Assembly (NCBI GenBank): GCA_024281055.1
Contig: JAMXLF010000014.1
Span: forward strand, 1-40,992
Origin: Geobacteraceae bacterium
GTDB lineage: Bacteria; Desulfobacterota; Desulfuromonadia; Geobacterales; Geobacteraceae
DNA: 40,992 nucleotides
Direction: 5' to 3'
Shown: positions 23,533 through 33,485 of the stretch, piece after piece
Numbering within the stretch: the first letter of the stretch is position 1
Layout: the number at the start of each line of letters is the position of its first letter
Notes under the pieces: model-generated
The model's database searches: none
What the model was told of the DNA's origin: nothing
Seen by the model: only the letters and a program-made list of their open reading frames with translations
Position numbers and translations under genes: made by a program

Positions 23533-26500
23533 TTATTCCCGTTCCTTCTTATCCTTTTGCGGCGCATCCTCGTCGAAACTGAGCACCTTCACGTCGAGCC
23601 ACTTGGCGATAAAGTCGTCCGCTAAATCCGTGGAGGGGGTAAGCTTCGACACCGCCTGGCTGACGGCGGCATTCTGATCGATCGCACTGCTGGCAGCGGA
23701 AAGTGCGCTGGTCCCACCCAATGCTCCGACGCTGACCGTACCCTCGGACGTCGGAACTCCCACCGAACCCGCAGAGAAGCTGATGTTTTGTGCGTTGAGG
23801 ACCTGCGTGGCGCCGAGTACCAACTTGTTGCCCGCCATGCCTGCCTCGCCCGCGTCGATGTTGCCGTTCGGGGCAAAGGCGTATATACTGCCGGCCGGCG
23901 GCGCCGTTTCGCCGATTCCTGCGGAGTAGGTCAGCGCCCGGATACCGCTTCCTACAGCCGGCGGACTGAAGACGAGCTCGAACTGGGCCGGCACGAGAAT
24001 ATCGCCGGTGGCGGGGTCGGTTTGGGCCGGTTTCACCATCACCAGCTTGGGCGGATCAGTGCTGATGGTGCTCTTGGAGCCGCGGCCGGCGTTGATGTTC
24101 CCCTGGTCGCTCCATGCGGTGATATCACCACCGTAGAAGGTCATCACCCGCGACTCGTTGACGTTCAGATCGCCGCCGGACACGATGTTGATGTCACCGC
24201 CCTTGGCGGTGTAGATGCCGGTATTTTTCTGCATCTGCGCCGCAAGTTCCTTGTCGAGGATCATGGCAGTCTTGCCCACGTTCACCGCGCTGCGGGCCAG
24301 GACGTAGATATCGTCCTTGCCGGAGTTGGTACTGATCTGGGATGAGGTCATGTTGATGGAGCCCACCCCGTCGTTCAGACTGCCGGTGCTCCCGTTGGTG
24401 GCGGAGCCGAAGAAAAAGGTATTGATCATATTACGCGCCGCCGCCAGGTCCGCCGCAGCCTTCTCAGGGTCGCTCGCCTTGTGCGCGGCGTAGTCGGTGC
24501 CGTAGTCCCGCACCCCTTCCTGGACGATGACATCGTTGCCGCTGGCATCGGTCGTGTGGATGCCATTGAAGAGGAGATCCGCCTGCGCCGGCGTCACGTC
24601 CTGCGTCGTCCCGGCCACAACGACAAGGGTGCTCCCCTTGCTGCCGAGCGCCTGGTTGTAGGCATTGCCGCTCGACTTGATCCCCGCGCTCGTGCCGAGA
24701 TCGATGTCACCGCCTGCCTGCACGAGGAGACTCCCCGCACCTCCCTGGTCGATGCCGGTCGTCAGTGAGCTGCCGCCGGTGGACGAGCTGAAGCTGATGT
24801 CGCGGCCAGCCTTGATGGAGGAGAAATCGTTTGCGCCGAGGTTCTGGCCGGCGTAATAGATGTCCCTGATGTCCCGGCCGGCGCTCACCTCGGCCTGCTT
24901 CGGCAGGAAGAGCTGCAGGCCGGTCAGGTCCCGGCTGGCGCTGACGATGATTGCCGTGTTGTCCCGGAGGTTGCCGGGATTCGAGTGGGTCTGGTAGGTC
25001 GGGGAGGCGAAAAAGTCCTCGGGGTTCATTGCGGCCCCCCCTCCGTAAAAACGGGCCGGGTCGGCATCCGACATGGAAATGATGGATTGCACGCTGTTGT
25101 TGCTTTGATCGAAAAAGCCGCCGCTGATGTCGCGGCCTGCCGTGAGTTGCAGATTGCCGTTCGCGGAGGGCGCCAGGGCGAAACTGTTGGAGAGACGTAT
25201 GTCACGGCCGGCAGAGAGCTCGACGGTGCCGGGGAGCACCCGCTGCCGCCAGTCCTGGCCCGACACCACGGTCGAGAAGGGATCGGCCCCGGTCATGGCG
25301 ATATCGCCGGTAACCGTCGTCACTCGCAGGCTGGTATCCGGCGTATACCCGGGAGCCCAGACCGGATTGGCCGAGTTCGTGGGGGTCAGGATGGTGGGAT
25401 TATACACCGTGCCGAGGAGCGCGTTTCCCTGGGCGACGACGGAAAACCGGGTGTCGAACGCTTCCAGCACTTGATTGGCGCTGCCGAAATTGCCGCCGGC
25501 ATGGAGAATGCCGCTCCCCTCGTGCACGAGGAACCGTCCCTGCAGGTCCCCACCCGCATAGATGTCCAGGTCGCCAGCGGTGGATCCGAATGTGCCGGCC
25601 TGACAGGTGAAATCCCCGCCGCTCCTCACATCGAGGCTCCCTCCACCCATGGTGGCCAGCCCCCTGGTGTCGGGGCCCGAGACGCCGTACTGGGCGGAGA
25701 AGGTCGTGACACCTTTTTTCACGGCGATCAAGTCCCAGTTATTACTGTCGATGCTCCCCTTCATGTCCCCCGCCACATCGAGGCGTATGTCGCCGCCACC
25801 CTGGTACTCCCAGTAGTTCTGGTTGTATGCCGTGCCGGAAGCCGGATTCTGCACGCCGGTCGTGCGGATGGAACCGAGGGTGCCGGTGCTGACAAGATTC
25901 AGGTCGCCGCCGACCGTGATGTCGATGTCGCCCCGGGCCGACTGGATGGCCCCCCCCTGAATGACCAGGTCCCCGCCGGTCATCCCGGAGATGGAGCCGT
26001 TGTAGGTGCCGAGGGTATACTTCATGCTGGTGTTGATCATATAGCTGTCGCGCGCGCCGTTACCGAAGATGGCATCATTCCCGGCGGCAAAGCGCAGGGG
26101 CCCGCTTTCCGTGTAGACGAGGGTATTGGCACTGACGGTCAGGTTACCGGTGCCGGTCCGCACGGCCATGATGTCCGCGCTCCCCAGGTCGCTGCCGGCA
26201 ACGAGATTGATCCCCCAGGAGTCGCTGCCGCCCGTGGCCGCCAGGTTCCGGAAGTATGTGGGAGCATCGACGATATTCTGGTTCACGTTCAGGTTGCCCG
26301 CGGCCCTCAGGGTGAGGTTCCCCGCCTCACCATTGAAACGCCAGCCGGTGTTGGGAATGATCTGGTTGGACGCGTCGCGCTGGGGACTGAAGTCCCATGC
26401 GGAGGAGACCGTCAGGTCGCCGCTGCTCCGCACCTCGATCCCCGGCAGGAAGTGGAAAGCCCCGGCGTTCCAGCCGTCCATGCCGAGCCCGGCCAGGAGC

Positions 26501-29500
26501 CGGGTCTTGATCGTATCGGCATTGGTCATGTATGACGACGTCTCCGTCTGCCACGCCGACTGTTCGGCTGCCCCGATGCTGTTCGTCGTGTGAATGGTGA
26601 ATGCCTCGGCAGAGACGCGGGATGCCCCCTTGATGCTGCCGTTGAGGTCCATGGCCACATCGTTCGCCGTCCGCTGCGCCCGCAGCCCCACGCTGCCGCC
26701 GCCTCCGTTCCCCGAGACATCGACGAGGCTGCCCGATGCAAGGGAGAGCATTCCCCCCTCGCTGTTGAGAGCCACACTGCCGCCGGTTCCGTTTGCGTCC
26801 GTAGCATGAACATCGATCGTGCCGCCAACCGCCAGGTCCTTGCCGGCGTTCAGGGTTACGCTCCCGCCGCTCGTGCCGGAACCGTCGATCTTCCCCTGGA
26901 GGGCAAGGTTGCCACTGTCGGCAGTGAGCGTCACGTTACGGGCCTGCACGGTTGTAGAATTGTCAACTGACAGGTCGCCGGTCCTGGCGCGAACATCGAC
27001 CTCTTCGGTGAAGCCACCGGAGGCGATCGTCCCGTTGAGACCGGCGAAGTCCGTCACCTGCGAGGTGTCGATGCTGACGCTTCCCCCCTTGCCGCCCGCC
27101 GAAACTCCGCGGATCGTTCCATCCACGGTCACGCCCTGCACGGGCGCCGCGAGGGCAATACTCCCTGCGTCGCCCGCTCCGGCGCCGGAGACGTCTACGG
27201 TAGCGCCGCTGTCGATGCGGACAACCCCGTTGTCGGCGCGCAGTGTCACGGTTCCGCCGGGTTCGGTTTCGCCGGTGCCGTAGTCGTATCCCGTGGCAGC
27301 GAGCCTGGCGCCTTTCTCCAGCACGACCCCTTCGCCGGCAGCGCTGCCGCTGGCCGTCATGGTCAACCGGCCGGCCTGGACTTCCACGGTGGTTGCCACG
27401 TCGATCGTGCGCGCCCGCATCTCCAGGCTCCCGCCGATCGTGGCGTTCTGGCCGGCCGTGCCGGTTCCCTGCCTGAGGTTCAGCGCACCGTTTCCCGCGT
27501 CGACGAGGAAGTTCGCCACCTGGTAGACCGGCGCTGCTGCGTCCGTGGCCCCGGGCGTCACGTAGGGAGCGACGGTTATCCGGGCCGCTGCGAGGTTCAG
27601 GTCGCTTCCGGTAGTGAGCGAACCCTTGCCCCGGAAGGTAAGGTCGTTGGCGGCCGTGATCGACGTAGTCCCGAAACCGCTCACCCCGATGTCGCCCGTA
27701 CCGATGACGGCCTGGTCGGCGCTGAAACTGAGAGTTCCCCCCCCAGAGCCGGCACCGCTGCCGGCCAATGCCCCGCTGTTGAGTATTTCGAGTTGCTTGG
27801 CGGTAAAAGCGGCCGTGACAGGCTGGCCGGCATCCGCAACGATTCTGGCAGCATCGATGCTCAGGGTCCCTGATACGCCGAGATTGACGTTGCCGCGGAC
27901 GAGGAGGTCCGTGCCGCTCTTGAGGCCGATACTGTCGAATCCGCTAATCTGGTTGAAGAAGCTGTTCGTGAGGGCGAGTCCGTCCGTCTGGCTCGTAGTG
28001 GTGCCGAGAATAAGCCGGTTGGAGGTGACGTTCAACTGACTTGACTTTCCTGTCAGGCTCCCGCGAAGGTCGATCTGATTCGCCTGAAGATTGAGTGTAT
28101 CGTCGACGGAAACCACGGCGTTCGTGCCGACGGTCACCCCTCCCTGGGTAACCATGGTAACGGTCCCCCCGGTGCGGGTGACCGTGCCGTCGGCTGCGGT
28201 CTTCTGCTGTGCGGCCGCCGTGACCGAAACGCCGTCCTCCAGGGTTATACCGTCATTGGCCGCCAGGTTGATGATCGGTGCCGCAAGGACGCTTCCCTTG
28301 GCAATCGTCACGGTGCTGGTGGAATTGGTGGGGTTGGACGTATCCAGGGTGCCGAGGCTGATTTCCTGCAACCCCTTGCCGCTCAGGGAAGAAGAGGTGA
28401 TCTGCAGGGTCCCGACAAGAGACGGATCGATGGTGGTGTCAAAGCCGAATGTGGCCGGGAGAAAGGCTGCTGTGCTTTGAACATAGATGTTCTTGCCGCC
28501 AAAGGCAACCGAGCCGCCATCGTAGCCCGGGAGGGCCGCTGCGTTGATGGCGCCGTTGAGGATCGTGGTACTGCCGTTGATGGCGACGCTCCCTGCGTCT
28601 CCGGCCGTGTAGCCGGTACCGTTGGTAATGGTGAAATTCCCCTCTGAACGTACATCGTCCGCAGTGCGCACCGAGTAATAGTGGACTATGTTCGTCTTGT
28701 TGACCCCGGTCCCCATGACCGTGGAATATCCGGAGACGATCGGCGACCCGTCGCTCGCCAGTGAGTTCCTGGCCTGTGCGGCGGTGCCGAGGTCGGTCAG
28801 GACCATGGCACCCGGGAGGAAGGCGTAGTATGCGGGGAGAATGGAATAAACACCGGCGGCGAGACCCGCGCCACCGTTCAGGTAGATCGCCTGCCCCGGG
28901 ATGTCGTACAGGTTGCCCGGGACAATCACGTAGCGCCCCTTGACAGTGAGGGGGTTGACCGAACCCTCGATCCCCGGCTGGAAGTTGTAGGCCATGATGC
29001 CACCGCCGCCGGAAACATCGATGGTCGCACCGTCACGGACGATTACTTCTTTGCCGTTTATCGTGATGCTTTTCGTGGGAGCGGCAGCCACCTCGATTCC
29101 CGCAGCATTCGGGCTCGGACTCTTGTCGGTGGTGCGCAGAACGCCGTTCGCATCCACGAAGCCGTAATCGACTACCGCGGAACCCGCGGTCGACAGGATG
29201 CTGCCGGGCGCAAGGTAGACCCGGGTGCTGCCGGCAGCGCTCGCGTACGGGTTCTTCGTGGGGTCCGGGTCGTTGAGGACGATCTCCCCCAGGGGTACGA
29301 CAATGGTACCGTTGTGTTCGATGCCGCCGGCCGCGTTGATCGTCAGCTTGCCCCCGGCCGAGTAAACGGGAAGGCTGGTCGGGTCGTTCCCCGGCAGCGT
29401 CGTGACCTTTCCCCCGGACGAGATGGTGAAATCGGTTGGGGTGGAGACGGTCTGGACATTGCCGTATGCGTCGGTGAAGGTGCTGCTCGTCATGCCCGGG

Positions 29501-32500
29501 TAGATCCGGTCCGCCTTCAGGGTGAGATCGCCGGCCGTGGCGAGCCGGCCGCTCCAGAAGGCGTTCGGATAGCTGTACTGCCGGTCGTAAAGCCGGATGT
29601 CGCGACTGGCGGTCATCTGGACCGCATTGAAACAGGACAGTGCCACGTCCCCTTCCACATCGACCCAATCCCCCACCAGGTTGAGGCTCCCCGTCCCTGT
29701 CAACGGCGTTGCGACCGGCTGCCGGTCGCTGCTGTTCACGAGCCTGATCCAGGGTGAAGCGATGTTGATCTGGTCGGTGCCGGGATCGCGGATCTCCGGG
29801 GCGTCGAGCGTGAGCTGGCGGCCGATGACCAGGTCCATGGAGCCGCTGAATGCGATCTCCCGCCCGCTCTTGAAGGTAAGGTCGTCAAAGCCCGATGACA
29901 GAACGTTCCTGATGAAATCGGCGGAAACCGTCCAACCATTGTTCTTGTCGGTCTTTTCTATGGACAGGGTCCCGCCCCGCAATCCGGACATGTTCGCTTT
30001 TCCAACGATGGATGCGCCGTCGTAGAGGAACCGGTTCAGGTAACTTATGTTCACGGTACCGGGATCGCTTGCCTGGACGACCGCGACCGGAGCGGAGTTG
30101 CCGGTCCCCTGGTAGACCGTTACCGGCTGGGAACCGGAAACGTCGACTGTCGCCCCTGCGTTCAGAATCACGTCACCGTTCTTTGCTGCAAGCGTCACGG
30201 TCCCCCCGTCCATGGGCGTGTACCCCGCGGTTATGCCGTTACCGACTACGGTGGCATCCGGTTTGTTATAACCCGCGGCATTAATACGTGCGCTGGCGTC
30301 GAGAGTAACGCTGTTGAGAGTGGCCGTCAGGGCCACATTTCCCGCCGGGGCATCGAGGAGCCCCGCCATGTCGACGCCGGGACCGGTCAACGTGATGGTT
30401 CCCGCCGGCGCTACCCTGATTGTTGCGCCGCTGTTTATCGCAACCTTGGCCGCATCCACGTTCGATGCGATGGGTGTACCGTCCAGGTCATGCCCGGCAA
30501 CCAACTGGATCGATGATGCCCCGACATCGGCAAGGGAAACCGTGCCGTCGCTTCCCACGCTGCCGCTGGCAGTGGCGGCATAGGCGACACCATTCTGTGA
30601 GGTGAGGCGGCCGTTCACCGTGGAGGGGATCTGAAGCTTCTTGAGAGAGGGCATGAGAGTGACGCCACTATCCACGGCAACGTCGTTGAGGCTCAGCAGG
30701 GCGATGGAGGTAAAGCCGGTATCCGCGAAGCGGTTACCGCTCAGTACGAGTCTGTCCTGAAGTTCCGCCGGCAGGGGAGTGGATGCGTCGAAATTCTGGC
30801 TCGGATCGACGGCTGTGCTCTTCACTTCCACGTTGTCGGCGCTGAGGGAGATCGTCCCCCCCGTGTTGCCCGGCAGGGAAAGGCCACGGAAATCGCCATT
30901 GGCGATGAGTGTCGCCCCCTGAAGGAGGATCGAGCCTGCGTTGCCGCCGCTCACGCTCCCGTTCGGGTTGATCTGGTAGCCGCCGCTCACGTCGAGGACC
31001 GCCCCCTGATTGACGATAACCCCCCTGTTGGCGAAGTTAGGCCCGGTCAGATCGTTGTAGGTTTCGTCCTCTATCGTGATCGTACCGCCGTTCAGATGGC
31101 CGGAGGCGAGCTGATTGCCCCCATTCTTGCCGGTCGTGAGGTTGTCCACCTGTTGCCCCGCCACGTTGATCCCACTCCCCTCTGCGAGGTAGATCTTCGA
31201 GGCGTAGTTCGCGTCGAAGGCGTAATCGGGGTCGCTCTGATCATAACTGGTCTTATTGTCCCGCGTGATGAGCGTCACCGATCCTCCCGGCACGCTGATC
31301 TGGCCCTGGTGCTCGATGAGGCGGGACGTGGCAGTCAGGCTTCCACCCGGCTGCAGCTCGATGCTCGCATCCTTGTTCGTGGTGATCGATGAATTGGCGT
31401 ATATCTGAAGATTGTTGAGCCCCGCACTGTTCAGGGCTCGGGCCGAGAGGACGGTGGTCTTGGTCGGGTCCGCCGGGCCGGTGGGGGAAATGGCGCTTTC
31501 GGAGAGAGGTGTGGTGTCGGAGGCGATCACCACCTGTCTGGTCACAAGGTCGTTGCCAACATCATTCCCGCCCGGAGCCTGCCCGATGACAAGGGTTCCG
31601 CCGACCGGCTCCTGGAGCCCGCTGGCGGTCTGCTGTCCCACCTGGTTCGACGGATTGGCGGCAAGAGTCTGGTAGAGACCCTTTGTGACGCTGCCGTTCA
31701 TCGCACCATCGAGGGTGAGGCTGCGAGCAACGAGAGTCAGGGTCCCCGCATTGCTCCCCTCGACGACGTTGCTGGCAAAATCGTTCAGGGGGGCGGCACC
31801 GCCATAGTAAACGCCGGTAAAGTTGGCCACGACCCCGTATTTCTGCGATGTAAGCTGGTAGTTCCCGAGCACCCCGGTGTAGGCGATATTCTCCGGAGCG
31901 TTGCTAATGTCGTAGACATTGTTCCCCGAGATCAGCTTGGTGGTCGCGATGGTCCCGGTGCCGTAACTGGTACCGCCGCCGCTGAAATTGAGAAGGCTGC
32001 CGCTGCGGGTGATGATGTCGCCGCTCAGGGCACTGATCGTGATCGTGCCGCCGGTCGTGCTCCGCTGCATGGCGGTCATGTCCTGTGAGCTGAGGGAGCC
32101 GGAGATGTCCCCGAAGCTCGCGCCGGTCAAAGAGTTGGCGGTAACGTCCGTCCCCTTGAGGGTGCCGTTTTTCTGTTGAAATGCGTCCCGGAGCACCACG
32201 CTCGTGTACTGGTTCGTGACCGTATTGTCCGCTGCGTTCTCGTCGACCCAGACTCCGCTCACGTCGATGCTGCCGGTGCTCGACAGGTAGACCCGTTCTC
32301 CCGCCGTTAACGTCACGAAGCCGCTCGGCGCGGATATCGCTCCGTTCAGCTCTATGCGCGCAGCACCGGATTGATCGAGACCGGCAAGCGTGATGGAGCC
32401 CACAGGAAGTACGGAGGCACTGTTCACGGTGTCCGGTTCGGTCGAAATCGGCGTTTCGGTAATGCTCCCGACGCCGGTAACGATGCTGTCCCGGGCAAGG

Positions 32501-33378
32501 AGCTCGATCTGGCCGTTGCGCTTGACGGCGGTGACGGACCGGATCAGGCCATCCTGCCGCACCGTTCCTCCGTACATCCCGACCAGCCCCTGATCCGCGG
32601 TGAGACGGCCGTTTGCCATGTTCCACGCCAGTCCCGGGTTTGCCTGCACGTTGGCAACAAGCGCCCACCTGCCGGTCGTCGCGGAATTCGGATCCGGGGC
32701 GATGTTTACCTGAGTACCTGCCACAAGACCGATCTGGCCGTAAGGGGCATCGATGGTGCCGTTGTTCTCCACGGTCGGGCCGATGAGAAACACCGACCCG
32801 GAGGTGCCGGTGGTGCTGATGGTGCCGTGGTTAGAGACAGCGCCGGGCGTGCTCCCGGCATCGGCCTGGAACTGGTCGGTCCATTGGATGATGCCATTCT
32901 TGTCCGTGAAGGTATTTATGTTGAGCGAAGACGCCACCAGGGAATGGACGTTCACCTGGGAGCCGGGGCTGAACAGGATCCCGTTCCGGTTGATGAGGTA
33001 CACCTTGCCGTCAGCGGTCAGCTTGCCCAAAATCTGGGTGGGGTTGGTAGTGTCGTTGATCCGGTTCAGGGCAGCCCAACTACTGTTTCCCTGCTGGTTG
33101 AACTGGACCCAGGCGTTCGCCCCGATGTTGAACGAGCTCCAGTCGATGACCGCCTGCGGTGCGTTCTGGTTGACGACCATGTGGTTGGCGGTAGTCGCAA
33201 CCCCTGCTATCCCCTGCTGCATCCCTCCCGTCTGGAGCACCGGCAGCTGCGTGACTGGCACCTGGGGCAACGGCACCTGCCCGTAAAACCCCGGTATCTG
33301 CGGGGCGACAGCCAGGCTCAAGGTGGGATATGAAACCAGTATGTTCACGAGAACAAGTGCGCAGACTTTTCTCAGCAT
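23533..33378 (-). CDS. giant filamentous-haemagglutinin-type exoprotein (TpsA)
   Basis: 3281 residues. After a signal peptide (MLRKVCALVLVNILVSYP, cleavage near SLA) comes the two-partner-secretion domain: NHMVVNQNAPQAVIDWSSFNI, then VYLINRNGILFSPGSQVNV, a variant of the NPNGI motif. It continues to about residue 260. The remainder is a long right-handed beta-helix of Gly/Ser/Thr/Asn-rich repeats (SGATVDVSG, GSVTLTA, NITAGRDI-like units), strong in aspartate and glycine, with very few cysteines. The C-terminus is charged (DEDAPQKDKKERE) and lacks an obvious anchor. Such proteins are exported by an FhaC-type partner and act as adhesins or biofilm matrix. ATG 33378 follows GAGGAGG; a TTG 33 bases upstream is rejected. 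The partner gene lies just upstream and the ExbB fusion 21 bases downstream. The length, in a single uninterrupted frame, argues for selection. Confidence 0.93.
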   Translation of the reverse strand: MLRKVCALVLVNILVSYPTLSLAVAPQIPGFYGQVPLPQVPVTQLPVLQTGGMQQGIAGVATTANHMVVNQNAPQAVIDWSSFNIGANAWVQFNQQGNSSWAALNRINDTTNPTQILGKLTADGKVYLINRNGILFSPGSQVNVHSLVASSLNINTFTDKNGIIQWTDQFQADAGSTPGAVSNHGTISTTGTSGSVFLIGPTVENNGTIDAPYGQIGLVAGTQVNIAPDPNSATTGRWALVANVQANPGLAWNMANGRLTADQGLVGMYGGTVRQDGLIRSVTAVKRNGQIELLARDSIVTGVGSITETPISTEPDTVNSASVLPVGSITLAGLDQSGAARIELNGAISAPSGFVTLTAGERVYLSSTGSIDVSGVWVDENAADNTVTNQYTSVVLRDAFQQKNGTLKGTDVTANSLTGASFGDISGSLSSQDMTAMQRSTTGGTITISALSGDIITRSGSLLNFSGGGTSYGTGTIATTKLISGNNVYDISNAPENIAYTGVLGNYQLTSQKYGVVANFTGVYYGGAAPLNDFASNVVEGSNAGTLTLVARSLTLDGAMNGSVTKGLYQTLAANPSNQVGQQTASGLQEPVGGTLVIGQAPGGNDVGNDLVTRQVVIASDTTPLSESAISPTGPADPTKTTVLSARALNSAGLNNLQIYANSSITTNKDASIELQPGGSLTATSRLIEHQGQISVPGGSVTLITRDNKTSYDQSDPDYAFDANYASKIYLAEGSGINVAGQQVDNLTTGKNGGNQLASGHLNGGTITIEDETYNDLTGPNFANRGVIVNQGAVLDVSGGYQINPNGSVSGGNAGSILLQGATLIANGDFRGLSLPGNTGGTISLSADNVEVKSTAVDPSQNFDASTPLPAELQDRLVLSGNRFADTGFTSIALLSLNDVAVDSGVTLMPSLKKLQIPSTVNGRLTSQNGVAYAATASGSVGSDGTVSLADVGASSIQLVAGHDLDGTPIASNVDAAKVAINSGATIRVAPAGTITLTGPGVDMAGLLDAPAGNVALTATLNSVTLDASARINAAGYNKPDATVVGNGITAGYTPMDGGTVTLAAKNGDVILNAGATVDVSGSQPVTVYQGTGNSAPVAVVQASDPGTVNISYLNRFLYDGASIVGKANMSGLRGGTLSIEKTDKNNGWTVSADFIRNVLSSGFDDLTFKSGREIAFSGSMDLVIGRQLTLDAPEIRDPGTDQINIASPWIRLVNSSDRQPVATPLTGTGSLNLVGDWVDVEGDVALSCFNAVQMTASRDIRLYDRQYSYPNAFWSGRLATAGDLTLKADRIYPGMTSSTFTDAYGNVQTVSTPTDFTISSGGKVTTLPGNDPTSLPVYSAGGKLTINAAGGIEHNGTIVVPLGEIVLNDPDPTKNPYASAAGSTRVYLAPGSILSTAGSAVVDYGFVDANGVLRTTDKSPSPNAAGIEVAAAPTKSITINGKEVIVRDGATIDVSGGGGIMAYNFQPGIEGSVNPLTVKGRYVIVPGNLYDIPGQAIYLNGGAGLAAGVYSILPAYYAFLPGAMVLTDLGTAAQARNSLASDGSPIVSGYSTVMGTGVNKTNIVHYYSVRTADDVRSEGNFTITNGTGYTAGDAGSVAINGSTTILNGAINAAALPGYDGGSVAFGGKNIYVQSTAAFLPATFGFDTTIDPSLVGTLQITSSSLSGKGLQEISLGTLDTSNPTNSTSTVTIAKGSVLAAPIINLAANDGITLEDGVSVTAAAQQKTAADGTVTRTGGTVTMVTQGGVTVGTNAVVSVDDTLNLQANQIDLRGSLTGKSSQLNVTSNRLILGTTTSQTDGLALTNSFFNQISGFDSIGLKSGTDLLVRGNVNLGVSGTLSIDAARIVADAGQPVTAAFTAKQLEILNSGALAGSGAGSGGGTLSFSADQAVIGTGDIGVSGFGTTSITAANDLTFRGKGSLTTGSDLNLAAARITVAPYVTPGATDAAAPVYQVANFLVDAGNGALNLRQGTGTAGQNATIGGSLEMRARTIDVATTVEVQAGRLTMTASGSAAGEGVVLEKGARLAATGYDYGTGETEPGGTVTLRADNGVVRIDSGATVDVSGAGAGDAGSIALAAPVQGVTVDGTIRGVSAGGKGGSVSIDTSQVTDFAGLNGTIASGGFTEEVDVRARTGDLSVDNSTTVQARNVTLTADSGNLALQGKIDGSGTSGGSVTLNAGKDLAVGGTIDVHATDANGTGGSVALNSEGGMLSLASGSLVDVSGNGGGGSVGLRAQRTANDVAMDLNGSIKGASRVSAEAFTIHTTNSIGAAEQSAWQTETSSYMTNADTIKTRLLAGLGMDGWNAGAFHFLPGIEVRSSGDLTVSSAWDFSPQRDASNQIIPNTGWRFNGEAGNLTLRAAGNLNVNQNIVDAPTYFRNLAATGGSDSWGINLVAGSDLGSADIMAVRTGTGNLTVSANTLVYTESGPLRFAAGNDAIFGNGARDSYMINTSMKYTLGTYNGSISGMTGGDLVIQGGAIQSARGDIDITVGGDLNLVSTGTLGSIRTTGVQNPASGTAYNQNYWEYQGGGDIRLDVAGDMKGSIDSNNWDLIAVKKGVTTFSAQYGVSGPDTRGLATMGGGSLDVRSGGDFTCQAGTFGSTAGDLDIYAGGDLQGRFLVHEGSGILHAGGNFGSANQVLEAFDTRFSVVAQGNALLGTVYNPTILTPTNSANPVWAPGYTPDTSLRVTTVTGDIAMTGADPFSTVVSGQDWRQRVLPGTVELSAGRDIRLSNSFALAPSANGNLQLTAGRDISGGFFDQSNNSVQSIISMSDADPARFYGGGAAMNPEDFFASPTYQTHSNPGNLRDNTAIIVSASRDLTGLQLFLPKQAEVSAGRDIRDIYYAGQNLGANDFSSIKAGRDISFSSSTGGSSLTTGIDQGGAGSLLVQAGGDIDLGTSAGIKSSGNAYNQALGSKGSTLVVVAGTTQDVTPAQADLLFNGIHTTDASGNDVIVQEGVRDYGTDYAAHKASDPEKAAADLAAARNMINTFFFGSATNGSTGSLNDGVGSINMTSSQISTNSGKDDIYVLARSAVNVGKTAMILDKELAAQMQKNTGIYTAKGGDINIVSGGDLNVNESRVMTFYGGDITAWSDQGNINAGRGSKSTISTDPPKLVMVKPAQTDPATGDILVPAQFELVFSPPAVGSGIRALTYSAGIGETAPPAGSIYAFAPNGNIDAGEAGMAGNKLVLGATQVLNAQNISFSAGSVGVPTSEGTVSVGALGGTSALSAASSAIDQNAAVSQAVSKLTPSTDLADDFIAKWLDVKVLSFDEDAPQKDKKERE

Positions 33379-33414
33379 GGTCAACCTCCTCAGGTGCGGC
33401 ACAACAATCAAATC

Positions 33415-33485
33415 CCCCCTCCTTCCTCCCCCCTCCGGGGGGAGAACCTCTTGCCCTCCCCCAGCGGGGGAGGGATGGGTGGGGG
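33415..33485. repeat. GC-rich hairpins between transporter and exoprotein genes
   Basis: Two adjacent inverted repeats, CCCTCCCCC with GGGGGAGGG around a three-base loop, and CCCCCCTCC with GGGGGGAG. No U-run follows on the - strand in a terminator position. They could stop 3' decay or reduce expression of the exoprotein relative to the transporter, or be a dispersed intergenic repeat. Confidence 0.5.

Noticed and set aside
24985-26535. 516-codon open frame opposite the giant exoprotein gene
   Set aside because: Low-complexity translation with no motif. Long antisense frames are expected opposite a GC-rich repetitive gene.
23533-33378. CRISPR-like or tandem DNA repeats in the giant gene
   Set aside because: The repetitiveness is at protein level (beta-helix coils) and diverged at DNA level; there are no regular spacers.
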